Positions 56,366 to 64,000 of a DNA stretch of 64,000 nucleotides are shown one piece after another. The notes below the pieces were generated by a model. That model worked only from the letters and a program-made list of their open reading frames with translations. It searched no databases and was not told the DNA's origin. This DNA comes from Micromonospora terminaliae. Its GTDB lineage: Bacteria; Actinomycetota; Actinomycetes; Mycobacteriales; Micromonosporaceae. The DNA is taken from NCBI RefSeq assembly GCF_009671205.1, contig NZ_CP045309.1, forward strand, positions 6,342,001 through 6,406,000. The letters are read 5' to 3'. Both the position numbers and the translations under genes were made by a program. How positions within the stretch are numbered: position 1 is the first letter of the stretch; each line of letters begins with the position of its first letter.

Positions 56366-59152
56366 TCAGCCGGTGTTGCGCATGCCGGCGGCGATGCCGT
56401 TGACCGTGGTCAGCAGCGCCCGCTCCAGCGCCGTACCGTCGTTGGGCGCCCGGCGCCCGCCCGGCGCGGTGGCCACCGCGCGGCCCGCGGCCCCGGAGTC
56501 CCGGTACTGCCGCAGCAGGGCCACCTGGAGGTGGTGCAGCGGCTCCAGGTAGGTGTCCCGTACCGCGAGGGTGCGCTGGAGCACGGGCGAGTTCTCCAGC
56601 AGCGCCGGCGAGGCGGTGACCGCCAGCACCTCCTGCTTGGTGAGCTCGTACTCCTGCTCGATCTTCGCGAAGATCGGGTGCAGCTTCTTCGGGACCAGGG
56701 TCTCCACGTAGCGCCGGGCGATGCTCAGGTCGGTCTTGGTGAGCATCATCTCGACGTTCGACAGGAACGTGCGGAAGAAGTGCCAGTTCCGGTTCATCTC
56801 GGCGAGCACGTCCTCCAGCCCGGCCGCACGCGCGGCGGCCAGCCCGGAGCCCACGCCGAACCAGCCGGGCACGATCTGCCGGGTCTGCGTCCAGCCGAAC
56901 ACCCACGGGATGGCCCGCAGGCCGGACAGCCCGGCGCCGGTGTTCGGCCGCTTCGCCGGCCGGGAGCCGATGTTGAGCGCGCCGAGCAGCTCGGTCGGGG
57001 TGGAGGCCCAGAAGTAGGCCGGCAGGTCCGGGTCCTCGACCAGCGACCGGTAGGACCGGAAGGCCGACTCGGAGACCACGTCCATGGTGGCGTCCCAGCG
57101 TTCCAGCATCTCGGCCGGCTGCCGGGGCGCCGTGTGCAGCAGCGTCGCCTGGAGCACCGCGGCCACGGTCAGCTCCAGGTTCTCCCGGGCCAGCGCGGGC
57201 AGCGTGTACTTGTCGGAGATGACCTCGCCCTGCTCGGTCACCTTGATCGCGCCGTCGAGGGTGCCGTAGGGCTGGGCCAGGATGGCCTCGTGGGTGGGGC
57301 CGCCGCCCCGCCCCACGGTGCCGCCGCGGCCGTGGAAGAGCCGCAGGTGTACGCCGTGCCGCGCGGCCACGTCCCGCAGCGCGCGCTGGGCGCGGTGGAT
57401 GGACCACTGGCTCGTGGTGATGCCCGCCTCCTTGTTCGAGTCGGAGTAGCCCAGCATCACCTCCTGCACGTCGCCGCGGGCCGCCACGAGCGCCCGGTAG
57501 GCCGGCAGGGACAGCAGCTCGTCGAGGATCTCGCCGCCGGCGTTCAGCTCGGTCGGGGTCTCCAGCAGCGGCACGATCCCGATCCGGGCCCGGCCGCTGT
57601 GCACGTCGACCAGGCCGGCCTCGCGGGCCAGCACGACCGCGGCGAGCACGTCGTCCACGCCGAGGGTCATCGAGATGATGTACGACTCGATCACCTCGGC
57701 GCCGAACCGGTCCTGCGCCTCGCGGATCGCCCCGAACACGTCGAACGTCTTCTGCGCCGACTCGGTGAGCGGGCTGTCCTGCGTGGAGAGCGGCCGGCGG
57801 CCGGCCAGCTCGTCGGCGAGCAGCTTGGTGCGCTCCAGCCGGGTCAGCGACGGGTAGTCGGACACCTCGCCGACCGCCGCGTAGAGCTGGGTGAGCACCT
57901 CGTGGTGCTTCTCGGCGTGCTCCCGGACGTCCATGGTGGCCAGGTGCAGCCCGAACGCGGACACCGTACGGATGGTCGAGGCCAGCCGGCCCACGGCGGT
58001 GAGCTGCCCGGAGTTGCGGGCCAGCGAGGCGCGCAGCAGCTCCAGGTCGGCGATCAGCTCGGCCGAGCCGCGGTAGTCCCGCCCCGGCACGTGCGGCGTG
58101 CCGGTGCGCAGCCGCTCCCGGGTGTTGGCCAGCTTGGCCTTCACGCACCGCGCCTTGAGCCGGTAGGGCTCCTCGGCGTTGACCCGGCGGAACCGGGGCG
58201 CCACCTCGGGCAGGGCGTCCAGGTCGGCCGCGAGGCTGGCCGACAGGTCGAGGGAGACCGCCCGCAGCCGGCGGGAGACGCTGACCTCGTTGATCAGCTG
58301 GTCCATGGCCTTCTCGGTGGCCTCGATGCCGTGCTCGTGCTGGATGCGCAGCACGTCGCGGGTCACCGTCGGGGTGACGAACGGGTTGCCGTCCCGGTCG
58401 CCGCCGATCCAGGTGCCGAAGGTCAGCGGGCGGGCGGTCGGGGAGGTCTCCACGCCGAGGGTGCGCAGCGTGTCGGCGAGGTCGTCGAGCACCTGCGGGG
58501 CGGCCTCGGCGTGCAGGTCGCGCAGGTAGTAGATGGCGTTGCGGGCCTCGTCGGTCGGGTCCGGCCGGTCCAGCCGCAGCTCGTCGGTCTGCCACATGAG
58601 GTCGAGCAGCTCGGCCAGGCGCCGGTTGGCCGGCCCCTCGTCGCTGGCGCCGTAGAGGATCGCGTTGGCCGTCTCGGCGTCGAGCTCGTCGGCGACCGCG
58701 CGCAGCTTGGACAGGATGGACCGGCGGGCCGCCTCGGTGGGGTGGGCGGTGAAGACCGGGCGTACGGCGAGCCGGCGGGCCGCGGCGGCGATCTCCTCGG
58801 CCGGCACCCCGCGCTCCGCGATCATCTTGGCCGCCTGGTCCAGCCAGCCGCCGTGCGTGGCCCGCCGGCGGCGCAGGTCGCGGGCCCGGTGCACCTGCTC
58901 GGTGATGTTGGCCAGGTGGAAGTAGGTGGAGAAGGCCCGGGCCAGCTTGGTGCCGGTGGTGACGTCGAGCCCGGCGAGGCGCTGGGCGGCGGCCGGCGGG
59001 TCGGAGCGGACCTGGGCCCGGATCTCCTCGACCAGGTCGAGCAGGGGCCGGCCCTCCTGGCGGGCGAGGGTCTGCCCGAGCAGCGTGCCGAGGCGGCGGA
59101 TGTCGGCCCGGAGAGCAGCGTCGGGGCCGTCGTGGTCGTGCTGGTCGGTCAC
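56366..59152 (-). CDS. ppc: Phosphoenolpyruvate carboxylase
   Basis: 928 aa. Catalytic His in [13 protein letters not shown] (about 137), [25 protein letters not shown], and [20 protein letters not shown]; the C-terminus ends MRNTG as is typical. It adds bicarbonate to PEP giving oxaloacetate (anaplerosis). GTG 59152 has AAGGAG 6 nt upstream. A perfect palindrome lies in its leader. Confidence 0.97.
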   Translation of the reverse strand: MTDQHDHDGPDAALRADIRRLGTLLGQTLARQEGRPLLDLVEEIRAQVRSDPPAAAQRLAGLDVTTGTKLARAFSTYFHLANITEQVHRARDLRRRRATHGGWLDQAAKMIAERGVPAEEIAAAARRLAVRPVFTAHPTEAARRSILSKLRAVADELDAETANAILYGASDEGPANRRLAELLDLMWQTDELRLDRPDPTDEARNAIYYLRDLHAEAAPQVLDDLADTLRTLGVETSPTARPLTFGTWIGGDRDGNPFVTPTVTRDVLRIQHEHGIEATEKAMDQLINEVSVSRRLRAVSLDLSASLAADLDALPEVAPRFRRVNAEEPYRLKARCVKAKLANTRERLRTGTPHVPGRDYRGSAELIADLELLRASLARNSGQLTAVGRLASTIRTVSAFGLHLATMDVREHAEKHHEVLTQLYAAVGEVSDYPSLTRLERTKLLADELAGRRPLSTQDSPLTESAQKTFDVFGAIREAQDRFGAEVIESYIISMTLGVDDVLAAVVLAREAGLVDVHSGRARIGIVPLLETPTELNAGGEILDELLSLPAYRALVAARGDVQEVMLGYSDSNKEAGITTSQWSIHRAQRALRDVAARHGVHLRLFHGRGGTVGRGGGPTHEAILAQPYGTLDGAIKVTEQGEVISDKYTLPALARENLELTVAAVLQATLLHTAPRQPAEMLERWDATMDVVSESAFRSYRSLVEDPDLPAYFWASTPTELLGALNIGSRPAKRPNTGAGLSGLRAIPWVFGWTQTRQIVPGWFGVGSGLAAARAAGLEDVLAEMNRNWHFFRTFLSNVEMMLTKTDLSIARRYVETLVPKKLHPIFAKIEQEYELTKQEVLAVTASPALLENSPVLQRTLAVRDTYLEPLHHLQVALLRQYRDSGAAGRAVATAPGGRRAPNDGTALERALLTTVNGIAAGMRNTG

Positions 59153-59177
59153 GGTGCGCTCCTTACGCGAGTACGAA

Positions 59178-59207
59178 GGACAGCGCTGTCCGACTCCCTG
59201 GATGGTA
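59178..59207 (-). promoter_or_regulatory. ppc promoter with 14-bp palindrome
   Basis: GGACAGCGCTGTCC (59178-59191) is a perfect palindrome just downstream of a minus-strand -10 candidate TACCAT (59202-59207), so it would fall at about +5 to +18. Confidence 0.45.
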
Positions 59208-59275
59208 TCCGCGCGAGCCCCGGCGGAAGGAGGGGGACCGCGTGACGATCTGCACTCTGGGACGGGCCGGCCGGC

Positions 59276-60307
59276 TCAGCCATGGGCGGTCGGCGCCTCG
59301 GAGGTGCGGGCGCGGGCCGCGCGCCGGTGGGTCCGGAAGACCGTCGCGGTGAGCAGGCCGACGATCCCGAGCAGGGCCCAGAGGGTCAGCCCGGACAGCG
59401 TCCAGCCCGTCGAGCGGCGGTCGAAGTAGACCGCCGACTTGATGAGGTCGGTGGTCAGGCCGGGCAGGTTCCACCGGTGCATGCCGCGCATCCAGTCCGG
59501 CAGGAACTCCGGGGCGTAGATGCCGCCGGAGCCGGGGTTGCCGAGCACCACCAGCAGCAGGATCACCAGCCCGGTGCCGAGCAGCCCGAGCCAGGCCTGC
59601 ACGGCGCTGGCGATCATCGCGGCGGCGAAGACGGCCAGCGCGCCGACCGCCGCGACCGCCGGGAGGTCGTGGTGCCAGATGTCGAGCACCGGGCCGACGA
59701 TGGTGGCCCCCACGACGCCCAGCACGACCGAGTAGACCGCCAGGGCGGCGATCCGCAGCCCGGCCCGGGGCAGGCTCACCGGGGCGGTGCCGGTGCGCAG
59801 GCCCAGCGCGGTCGAGGCCAGGTAGCCGCCGAGCACGAGGCCGACCGCCAGGTAGAACGGGACCAGCCCGCGCGGGTCGGTCGGCTCCACCGGCACCTCG
59901 TCGGTCACCTGGATCGGGAGGTTGGCCTGCTGGGCGGCCTGGCCGAGCACCTGGGTCACCAGCTCGGTGGCGGCCGGGGCGGAGGCGCTGGCGGTGGCCA
60001 GGTGCAGGCCGTTGTCCGGGCCGGAGGTGAGCACCCCGTACACCTTGCGGGTCGTCAGGCCGTCGTCGGCGGCGCCCGGGTCGTCGTACTCGATGGGTTC
60101 GATCTTGTTGGTGCGCTGGCGGACGGCCGCCAGCACGGCCTCGGCGCGCTGGTCGCCGAGGACGACCCCGACGGGCACGTCGTGGGGCCGGGGCTGGTGC
60201 AGCGCGCCGACGTAGGCGGCGATGAACGCGGTGGCCAGGGCGAGCGTGCCGAGCAGCAGCGCCGCCGTGCGGGGCAGCCAGTCGCGTGCCGGAAGCGCCT
60301 CGTCCAC
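59276..60307 (-). CDS. Membrane protein with large extracytoplasmic loop (ABC-2/YhgE-like)
   Basis: 343 aa. One N-terminal helix (AALLLGTLALATAFIAAYVGAL), an external domain of about 115 aa, five more helices, and a basic C-terminus. The topology (TM, loop, five TM) is that of YhgE/Pip or ABC-2-like proteins. No ATPase gene is adjacent. Function unknown. Confidence 0.75.
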   Translation of the reverse strand: MDEALPARDWLPRTAALLLGTLALATAFIAAYVGALHQPRPHDVPVGVVLGDQRAEAVLAAVRQRTNKIEPIEYDDPGAADDGLTTRKVYGVLTSGPDNGLHLATASASAPAATELVTQVLGQAAQQANLPIQVTDEVPVEPTDPRGLVPFYLAVGLVLGGYLASTALGLRTGTAPVSLPRAGLRIAALAVYSVVLGVVGATIVGPVLDIWHHDLPAVAAVGALAVFAAAMIASAVQAWLGLLGTGLVILLLVVLGNPGSGGIYAPEFLPDWMRGMHRWNLPGLTTDLIKSAVYFDRRSTGWTLSGLTLWALLGIVGLLTATVFRTHRRAARARTSEAPTAHG

Positions 60308-60379
60308 GCGCCCAGCCTATTGCCCGCATATGCCCGGCTCGGGCGGTTTCCTCCGGCGGAATTCGCTGGCGCGGCCCGA

Positions 60380-60385
60380 TAGCTT
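60380..60385 (+). promoter_or_regulatory. -10 box of a leaderless promoter (S66 gene)
   Basis: TAGCTT, 6 bp before ATG 60392. Confidence 0.5.
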
Positions 60386-60391
60386 CGGATC

Positions 60392-61432
60392 ATGTCGCTG
60401 CCCAGCTACCCCCCGAAGCCGAAGCCGGGCGACCGGGTCGCCGTCGTGTCGCCCTCCGCCGGCCTGCCGGGCCTCTTCCCGCACGTCCACGAGCTGGGCC
60501 TGCGCCGGCTCCGCGAGGAGTTCGGGCTGGAGCCGGTGGAGTACCCGACCACCCGGCAGCTGGGAGCCGACCCCCGGGACCGGGCGCGCGACCTGACCGC
60601 CGCCTTCGCCGACCCGAGCGTCACGGCGGTGCTCGCCACGGTCGGTGGCGACGACCTGGTCACGGTCACCCCGTTCCTGGACGACGCGGTGCTGCGGGCC
60701 AACCCGAAGCCCTACTACGGCTACTCGGACAACACGAACGTGCTCAACCACCTGTACCGGCTCGGGATCGTCGCCTACCACGGCGGGTCGGTGCTCGTGC
60801 ACCTCGGCCGGTCCGGCGCGCCGCACCCGCTGACGTTCGACTCGCTGCGGGCGGCGCTGTTCAGCTCCGGGTGGTACGACCTCACTCCCGCGCCGGAGTG
60901 GGGCGACGAGCCCCGCGACTGGCGCGACCCCGCCACCCTCGCCGAGGAGCCGGTGATGTTCCCCGGGGAGGGCTGGCGCTGGCACGGGCCGGCCCGGGTG
61001 GTCCAGGGGCGCACCTGGGGAGGCTGCCTGGAGATCATCCACTGGTTGATGGCGGTGGACCGGGTGCCCTCGGCGGCCGAGCTGGCCGGGTCGGTGCTCT
61101 TGGTCGAGACCTCCAACGAGCTGCCCGGCGCGCAGGAGGTCTTCCGGATCGTGCGCAACCTGGGCGAGCGCCGGCTCCTGGGGGCCTTCCCGGCGATCGT
61201 GGTGGGCCGGCCCAAGGCGTGGGACTTCGAGAAGCCGCACACCCTGGACGAGCGGCGGGCCTGGGGCGAGGCGCAGCGGGAGGCGATCCTGCGGGCCCTC
61301 GCGCCGTACGCCGACGACCCGGTGGTGGTCTTCGACGTCGACCTCGGCCACACCGACCCGCAGCTGATCATCCCGTACGGCGGGGAGATCCGCGTCGACG
61401 CCGTGGAACGCCGCATCGCCGTCCGCTACTGA
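60392..61432 (+). CDS. S66 family peptidase (LD-carboxypeptidase / MccF-like)
   Basis: 346 aa. Triad: Ser in YYGYSDNTNVLNHLY, Glu in VLLVETSNELPGA, His in DVDLGHTDPQLIIPYGG. The MccF branch cleaves acyl-adenylate antibiotics such as microcin C; the LdcA branch trims peptidoglycan tetrapeptides. The NTN motif after Ser fits the MccF-like group. Its last 7 bp overlap the opposing monooxygenase gene. Confidence 0.9.
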   Translation: MSLPSYPPKPKPGDRVAVVSPSAGLPGLFPHVHELGLRRLREEFGLEPVEYPTTRQLGADPRDRARDLTAAFADPSVTAVLATVGGDDLVTVTPFLDDAVLRANPKPYYGYSDNTNVLNHLYRLGIVAYHGGSVLVHLGRSGAPHPLTFDSLRAALFSSGWYDLTPAPEWGDEPRDWRDPATLAEEPVMFPGEGWRWHGPARVVQGRTWGGCLEIIHWLMAVDRVPSAAELAGSVLLVETSNELPGAQEVFRIVRNLGERRLLGAFPAIVVGRPKAWDFEKPHTLDERRAWGEAQREAILRALAPYADDPVVVFDVDLGHTDPQLIIPYGGEIRVDAVERRIAVRY

Positions 61433-62613
61433 ACCTCCAGCGGCACGGTGGCGTGCCAGTCGATGTGATGACGGTGGACGGGGCCGAACATCTGCTCCGG
61501 GGTGGGCATGGCGGGCCCACCCGCCTGGCCGGCCTTGGCCCGGTTGGTGGCCGCCGCGTTGCCACCGATCAGCTCGACGCGCCCCCGGCGCAGCCGCTCG
61601 TACGCCGCGAACGCGGCGGCGTGATCGGGCCGGTCGCGTAGGCAGCGGGCCAGCTCGACGGCGCTCTCGATGGCGAGTGAGGCACCCTGGCCAGAGCTGG
61701 ACGAGGGCGCGTGGACCGCGTCGCCCACGAGGACCAGGCGACCCCGGTGCCAGTGCGGCACGGACGGCATCCGCTCCATGGGCCCGGTGGCCATCAGCGT
61801 GTCCGGCGCGGTCTGGGCCAGCAGCCGTTCCCCGGGCACGTGACCCACGTAGCGCTCGCGCAGCCGGGCCAGCCACTGCTCCGCCGGGATCCGCTGGACC
61901 TCCGCCCAGGTGAGCGGCTCGGTGCGGGGGAGGCTGGCGAACCAGCAGACCTGCCCGTCGGGCAGTCGCCACCAGCCGATGAACGACCTGCCGAAGGCGA
62001 AGTACATGGTGCCGGGCTCGGCGGGTGCCACGTCCCCGGCGGATGCCACGTCCTCCGCGACCAGCCCGCCGAAGCCGAGCACGCCGGCGTACTCGGGCCC
62101 CGGTGCGCTCGGGTCGATCAGCGTGCGGACGGTGGAGCGGATGCCGTCGGCCCCGATCAGCACGTCCGCGTGCGCGGTGCTGCCGTCGGCGAAGACGGCG
62201 GTGACCCCGTCACGACCCTCCTCGGCCCCGACGAGGCGCCGACCGTATTCGACCTTCACGCCCTCGGCGAGTGCCTCTGCGGTCAGCGCCCGGTACAGGT
62301 CCGCGCGGGCCATCGCGTGGGTGGCGGGCAGCCCCGGGAAGCCGTGGAACTCGCTGAGGCGGTTTCCCGCGCCGTCGGCCATGACCACGCCGGGGACCGC
62401 GTGTCCGGCCGCCCGGACCGCCTCCTCGGCCCCGACGATCCGCAGTGCCGCCAGGCCGTTCGGGGCGAGGGTCAGCATCGCGCCGACGCCGTCCGCCCCG
62501 CCCGGGTGCGCCTCGTGCACGGTCGCCTCGATGCCCGCCCGGGCCAGCGCCATCGCCGTGACCGTGCCGCCGATGCCGCCGCCGATCACCACTGCCGTTC
62601 GCGTCGCGCCCAT
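61426..62613 (-). CDS. FAD-dependent monooxygenase (PHBH/salicylate hydroxylase-like)
   Basis: 395 aa. GXGXXG in AVVIGGGIGGTVTAMALARAG, the DG motif VLIGADGIRSTVRTLI and the GD motif LVLVGDAVHAPSSSSGQGASLAIESAVELARCL. It is a group A flavin monooxygenase acting on an aromatic or polyketide substrate, possibly drug inactivation. ATG 62613 after GGGAG. Divergent from padR with two palindromes between. Confidence 0.92.
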   Translation of the reverse strand: MGATRTAVVIGGGIGGTVTAMALARAGIEATVHEAHPGGADGVGAMLTLAPNGLAALRIVGAEEAVRAAGHAVPGVVMADGAGNRLSEFHGFPGLPATHAMARADLYRALTAEALAEGVKVEYGRRLVGAEEGRDGVTAVFADGSTAHADVLIGADGIRSTVRTLIDPSAPGPEYAGVLGFGGLVAEDVASAGDVAPAEPGTMYFAFGRSFIGWWRLPDGQVCWFASLPRTEPLTWAEVQRIPAEQWLARLRERYVGHVPGERLLAQTAPDTLMATGPMERMPSVPHWHRGRLVLVGDAVHAPSSSSGQGASLAIESAVELARCLRDRPDHAAAFAAYERLRRGRVELIGGNAAATNRAKAGQAGGPAMPTPEQMFGPVHRHHIDWHATVPLEVQ

Positions 62614-62639
62614 CTGCCGCTCCCTTCGATCGAGTAACT

Positions 62640-62655
62640 CTGAGAATAGTCTCAG
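62640..62655. promoter_or_regulatory. Palindrome 1 in the monooxygenase/padR intergenic region
   Basis: CTGAGA-ATAG-TCTCAG, 6-bp perfect arms. Confidence 0.5.
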
Positions 62656-62658
62656 CGA

Positions 62659-62680
62659 AACTAGTCCACGTCAACTAGTT
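62659..62680. promoter_or_regulatory. Palindrome 2 in the monooxygenase/padR intergenic region
   Basis: AACTAGT-CCACGTCA-ACTAGTT, 7-bp perfect arms, each half itself containing the palindrome ACTAGT. Likely the PadR operator. Confidence 0.6.
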
Positions 62681-62690
62681 CCGTTGGCTC

Positions 62691-62696
62691 TAGGAT
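62691..62696 (+). promoter_or_regulatory. -10 box of a leaderless padR promoter
   Basis: TAGGAT, 7 bp before ATG 62704 and just downstream of the palindromes. Confidence 0.5.
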
Positions 62697-62703
62697 CACC
62701 GGC

Positions 62704-63291
62704 ATGGACACCGCTGCCCGGAGCTCGCCGCTCGCCCTGACCGTGCTGGCCCTGCTGCACCACGAGCCGCTGCACCCGTACGGGGTGCAGCGGCTCATCA
62801 AGCAGTGGGGCAAGGACCAGGTGGTCAACGTGGGGCAGCGGGCGAGCCTCTACCGGACCATCGAGCGGCTGCACGCCGACGGCCTCATCGCGGTGCGGGA
62901 GACGGGGCGGGACCAGGCCTACCCCGAACGCACCGTCTACGAGTTGACCGACGCCGGGCGGCGGGTCGCCCGTACGTGGCTGAGAGCGATGCTGGTCGAG
63001 CCCAAGCAGGAGTTCCCGCAGTTCCCGGCGGCCCTGTCACACCTCGCGATGATCAGCCCGGCGGAGGCGGCGGAGCTGCTGGAGCGGCGTGCCGAACGGA
63101 TTGGGCAGGCCCGGCAGGAGCGGGCCGCCGCGCTGGCGGCCCACGCCGACCTGCCCCGGGTCTTCCACCTCGAGGACGAGCACCTGGACGCGGTGACCGC
63201 CGCCGAGGAACGGTGGTTGCGCTCGGTCGTCGAGGACCTGCGCAGCGGCCGGCTCACCTGGTCGGCGCCCGCCGGTGCCGATCCGGCCTGA
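62704..63291 (+). CDS. PadR family transcriptional regulator
   Basis: 195 aa. Winged helix LALTVLALLHHEPLHPYGVQRLIKQWGKDQ, RASLYRTIERLHADGLI, wing RTVYELTDAGRRVARTWL; C-terminal helices for dimerisation. It is divergent from the flavin monooxygenase gene and probably represses it. Its own promoter lies next to the same palindromes. Confidence 0.93.
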   Translation: MDTAARSSPLALTVLALLHHEPLHPYGVQRLIKQWGKDQVVNVGQRASLYRTIERLHADGLIAVRETGRDQAYPERTVYELTDAGRRVARTWLRAMLVEPKQEFPQFPAALSHLAMISPAEAAELLERRAERIGQARQERAAALAAHADLPRVFHLEDEHLDAVTAAEERWLRSVVEDLRSGRLTWSAPAGADPA

Positions 63292-63333
63292 CCGCGTGAG
63301 GGCGGCCGGAGCCGCGGGACCCGAACGGCCGGG

Positions 63334-64000
63334 TCAGCCGGCGACGACGGCGAAGGCGCGGACCGTGAAGGTGCCCATGCCGGCTACTCGGGGTGGGGCG
63401 GCTGTGAAGCGGAAACCCTCCGGGGGCAGGGCGGACAGGTTGGTCAGGTGCTCCGCGATCGGGATGCCGGCGGCGAGGAGGGCGCTGTGCGCCGGTCGCT
63501 CCCCGGCCGCCGCCGGGGTCATGTCGTCGATGTTGACCGAGTCGATCCCGACCAGCGCCGCCCCCGCCTCGACCAGCCAGTCCGCGCCGTCGCCGGTCAG
63601 GTAGGGCGCCTCCGGGCCGGCGTACCGGTCGGTGCCGAAGTGGGTGTCCCAGCCGGTGTGCAGCAGCACCGCCCGGCCGGCCACCTCGTAGGGAGCGAGC
63701 AGCAGCCGGTCCACCGCCCGCGTGCCGGCCGGCACGCGCACCACCAGGCCGGGCAGGTCGGCGAGGCGGTCCAGCGGTACGCTGGTCAGGTCCGGGCCGT
63801 CCGCCCACCGGTGCGAGGGCGCGTCCACGTAGGTGCCGGTGTTGGCGATCATGTCGATCCGGGCCACGTGGAACTCGACGCCCGGCGCGTACCGCTCCCG
63901 GGACGCCTCGCGGGTCAGCCAGTCGGTGATGCGGGGTGGCTGCCAGCCGGGCAGGGTGACCATGCCGTCGGTGATCACGTGGCTCAGCTCGACCAGCCGC
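63334..64000 (-). CDS. Cyclase family protein (kynurenine-formamidase-like), 5' end outside window
   Basis: At least 222 aa; the frame runs past base 64000 with RLVELSHVITDGMVTLPGW, the usual N-terminus, so the real start is a codon or more beyond the edge. The metal motif HxGTHxDxPxH reads ANTGTYVDAPSHRW, with Asn and Tyr replacing two His. VLLHTGWDTHFGTDRY and GIDSVNIDDM follow. A metal-dependent hydrolase fold is clear; the altered ligands make the activity uncertain. Confidence 0.87.
   Translation of the reverse strand, partial: RLVELSHVITDGMVTLPGWQPPRITDWLTREASRERYAPGVEFHVARIDMIANTGTYVDAPSHRWADGPDLTSVPLDRLADLPGLVVRVPAGTRAVDRLLLAPYEVAGRAVLLHTGWDTHFGTDRYAGPEAPYLTGDGADWLVEAGAALVGIDSVNIDDMTPAAAGERPAHSALLAAGIPIAEHLTNLSALPPEGFRFTAAPPRVAGMGTFTVRAFAVVAG

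Overview
The window is chromosomal DNA of a very high-GC actinomycete, most likely a Micromonosporaceae member (Micromonospora or a close relative). The evidence is pervasive G/C third positions, frequent GTG starts, many apparently leaderless starts with a TANNNT -10 box 6-8 nt upstream, actinobacterial families (GuaB1, AccE, DUF4245, LppX-like lipoprotein, MycP-like mycosin) and GATC-ended inverted repeats. The genus call is inference. I found no rRNA, tRNA, CRISPR array, transposase, integrase or phage gene.

Layout. 1-4.3 kb: MarR repressor and a heterodimeric ABC exporter (the last gene runs off the left edge). 4.4-8.4 kb: TetR regulator, GuaB1 and the biotin-carrying acyl-CoA carboxylase subunit. 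8.5-12.3 kb: PadR regulator, DrrAB-type ABC exporter and an MFS transporter. 12.4-13.7 kb: O-methyltransferase and Maf. 13.7-16.7 kb: a three-gene, translationally coupled cassette resembling type VII secretion (WXG/PPE-like pair plus mycosin), part of it in a low-GC patch. 16.8-27.7 kb: AccE, a Ser/Thr kinase with an extracellular domain, GH25 lysozyme, Uma2 nuclease, M50 protease, PanE-like reductase, an ECF sigma/membrane protein pair, PccB, BirA and a PH-domain protein. 27.7-34.4 kb: two GtrA paralogues, GTP-dependent PEP carboxykinase, a membrane protein, a geranylgeranyl-reductase-like flavoprotein and a cis-prenyltransferase. 34.5-44.7 kb: OtsB, a small XRE regulator locus with shared palindromes, PhoH, a lytic transglycosylase, rhomboid protease, ferredoxin-NADP reductase, and a TetR/SDR divergon with two matching operators. 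44.7-50.7 kb: the conserved glpX-DUF4245-lipoprotein-xseB-xseA-ispH block. 50.8-64 kb: a large secreted subtilase, RmuC, a Gly-rich membrane protein, PEP carboxylase, an S66 peptidase, a PadR/flavin monooxygenase divergon and a cyclase-family enzyme cut by the right edge.

How the genes fit together. Central carbon functions recur: PccB, AccE and the AccA-type subunit with BirA form one biotin-dependent carboxylase; PckG, Ppc and GlpX sit at the PEP/oxaloacetate and fructose-bisphosphate nodes. AccD, AccE, Maf and AccA keep one order and one strand (26.0 to 6.6 kb) but are pushed apart by unrelated blocks, suggesting accretion into an ancestral cluster. Four drug-efflux or enzyme loci each sit next to their own MarR, TetR or PadR regulator, several with clear palindromic operators.

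The strongest leads for something undescribed are the orphan mycosin cassette at 13.7-16.7 kb inside a low-GC mosaic, the XRE locus with repeated CACGC-NN-GCGTG palindromes and a tandem 19-bp repeat at 35.4-37.4 kb, CRP-like boxes upstream of pckG and of the lytic transglycosylase, and a set of REP-like inverted repeats, one of them inside the MFS coding sequence.
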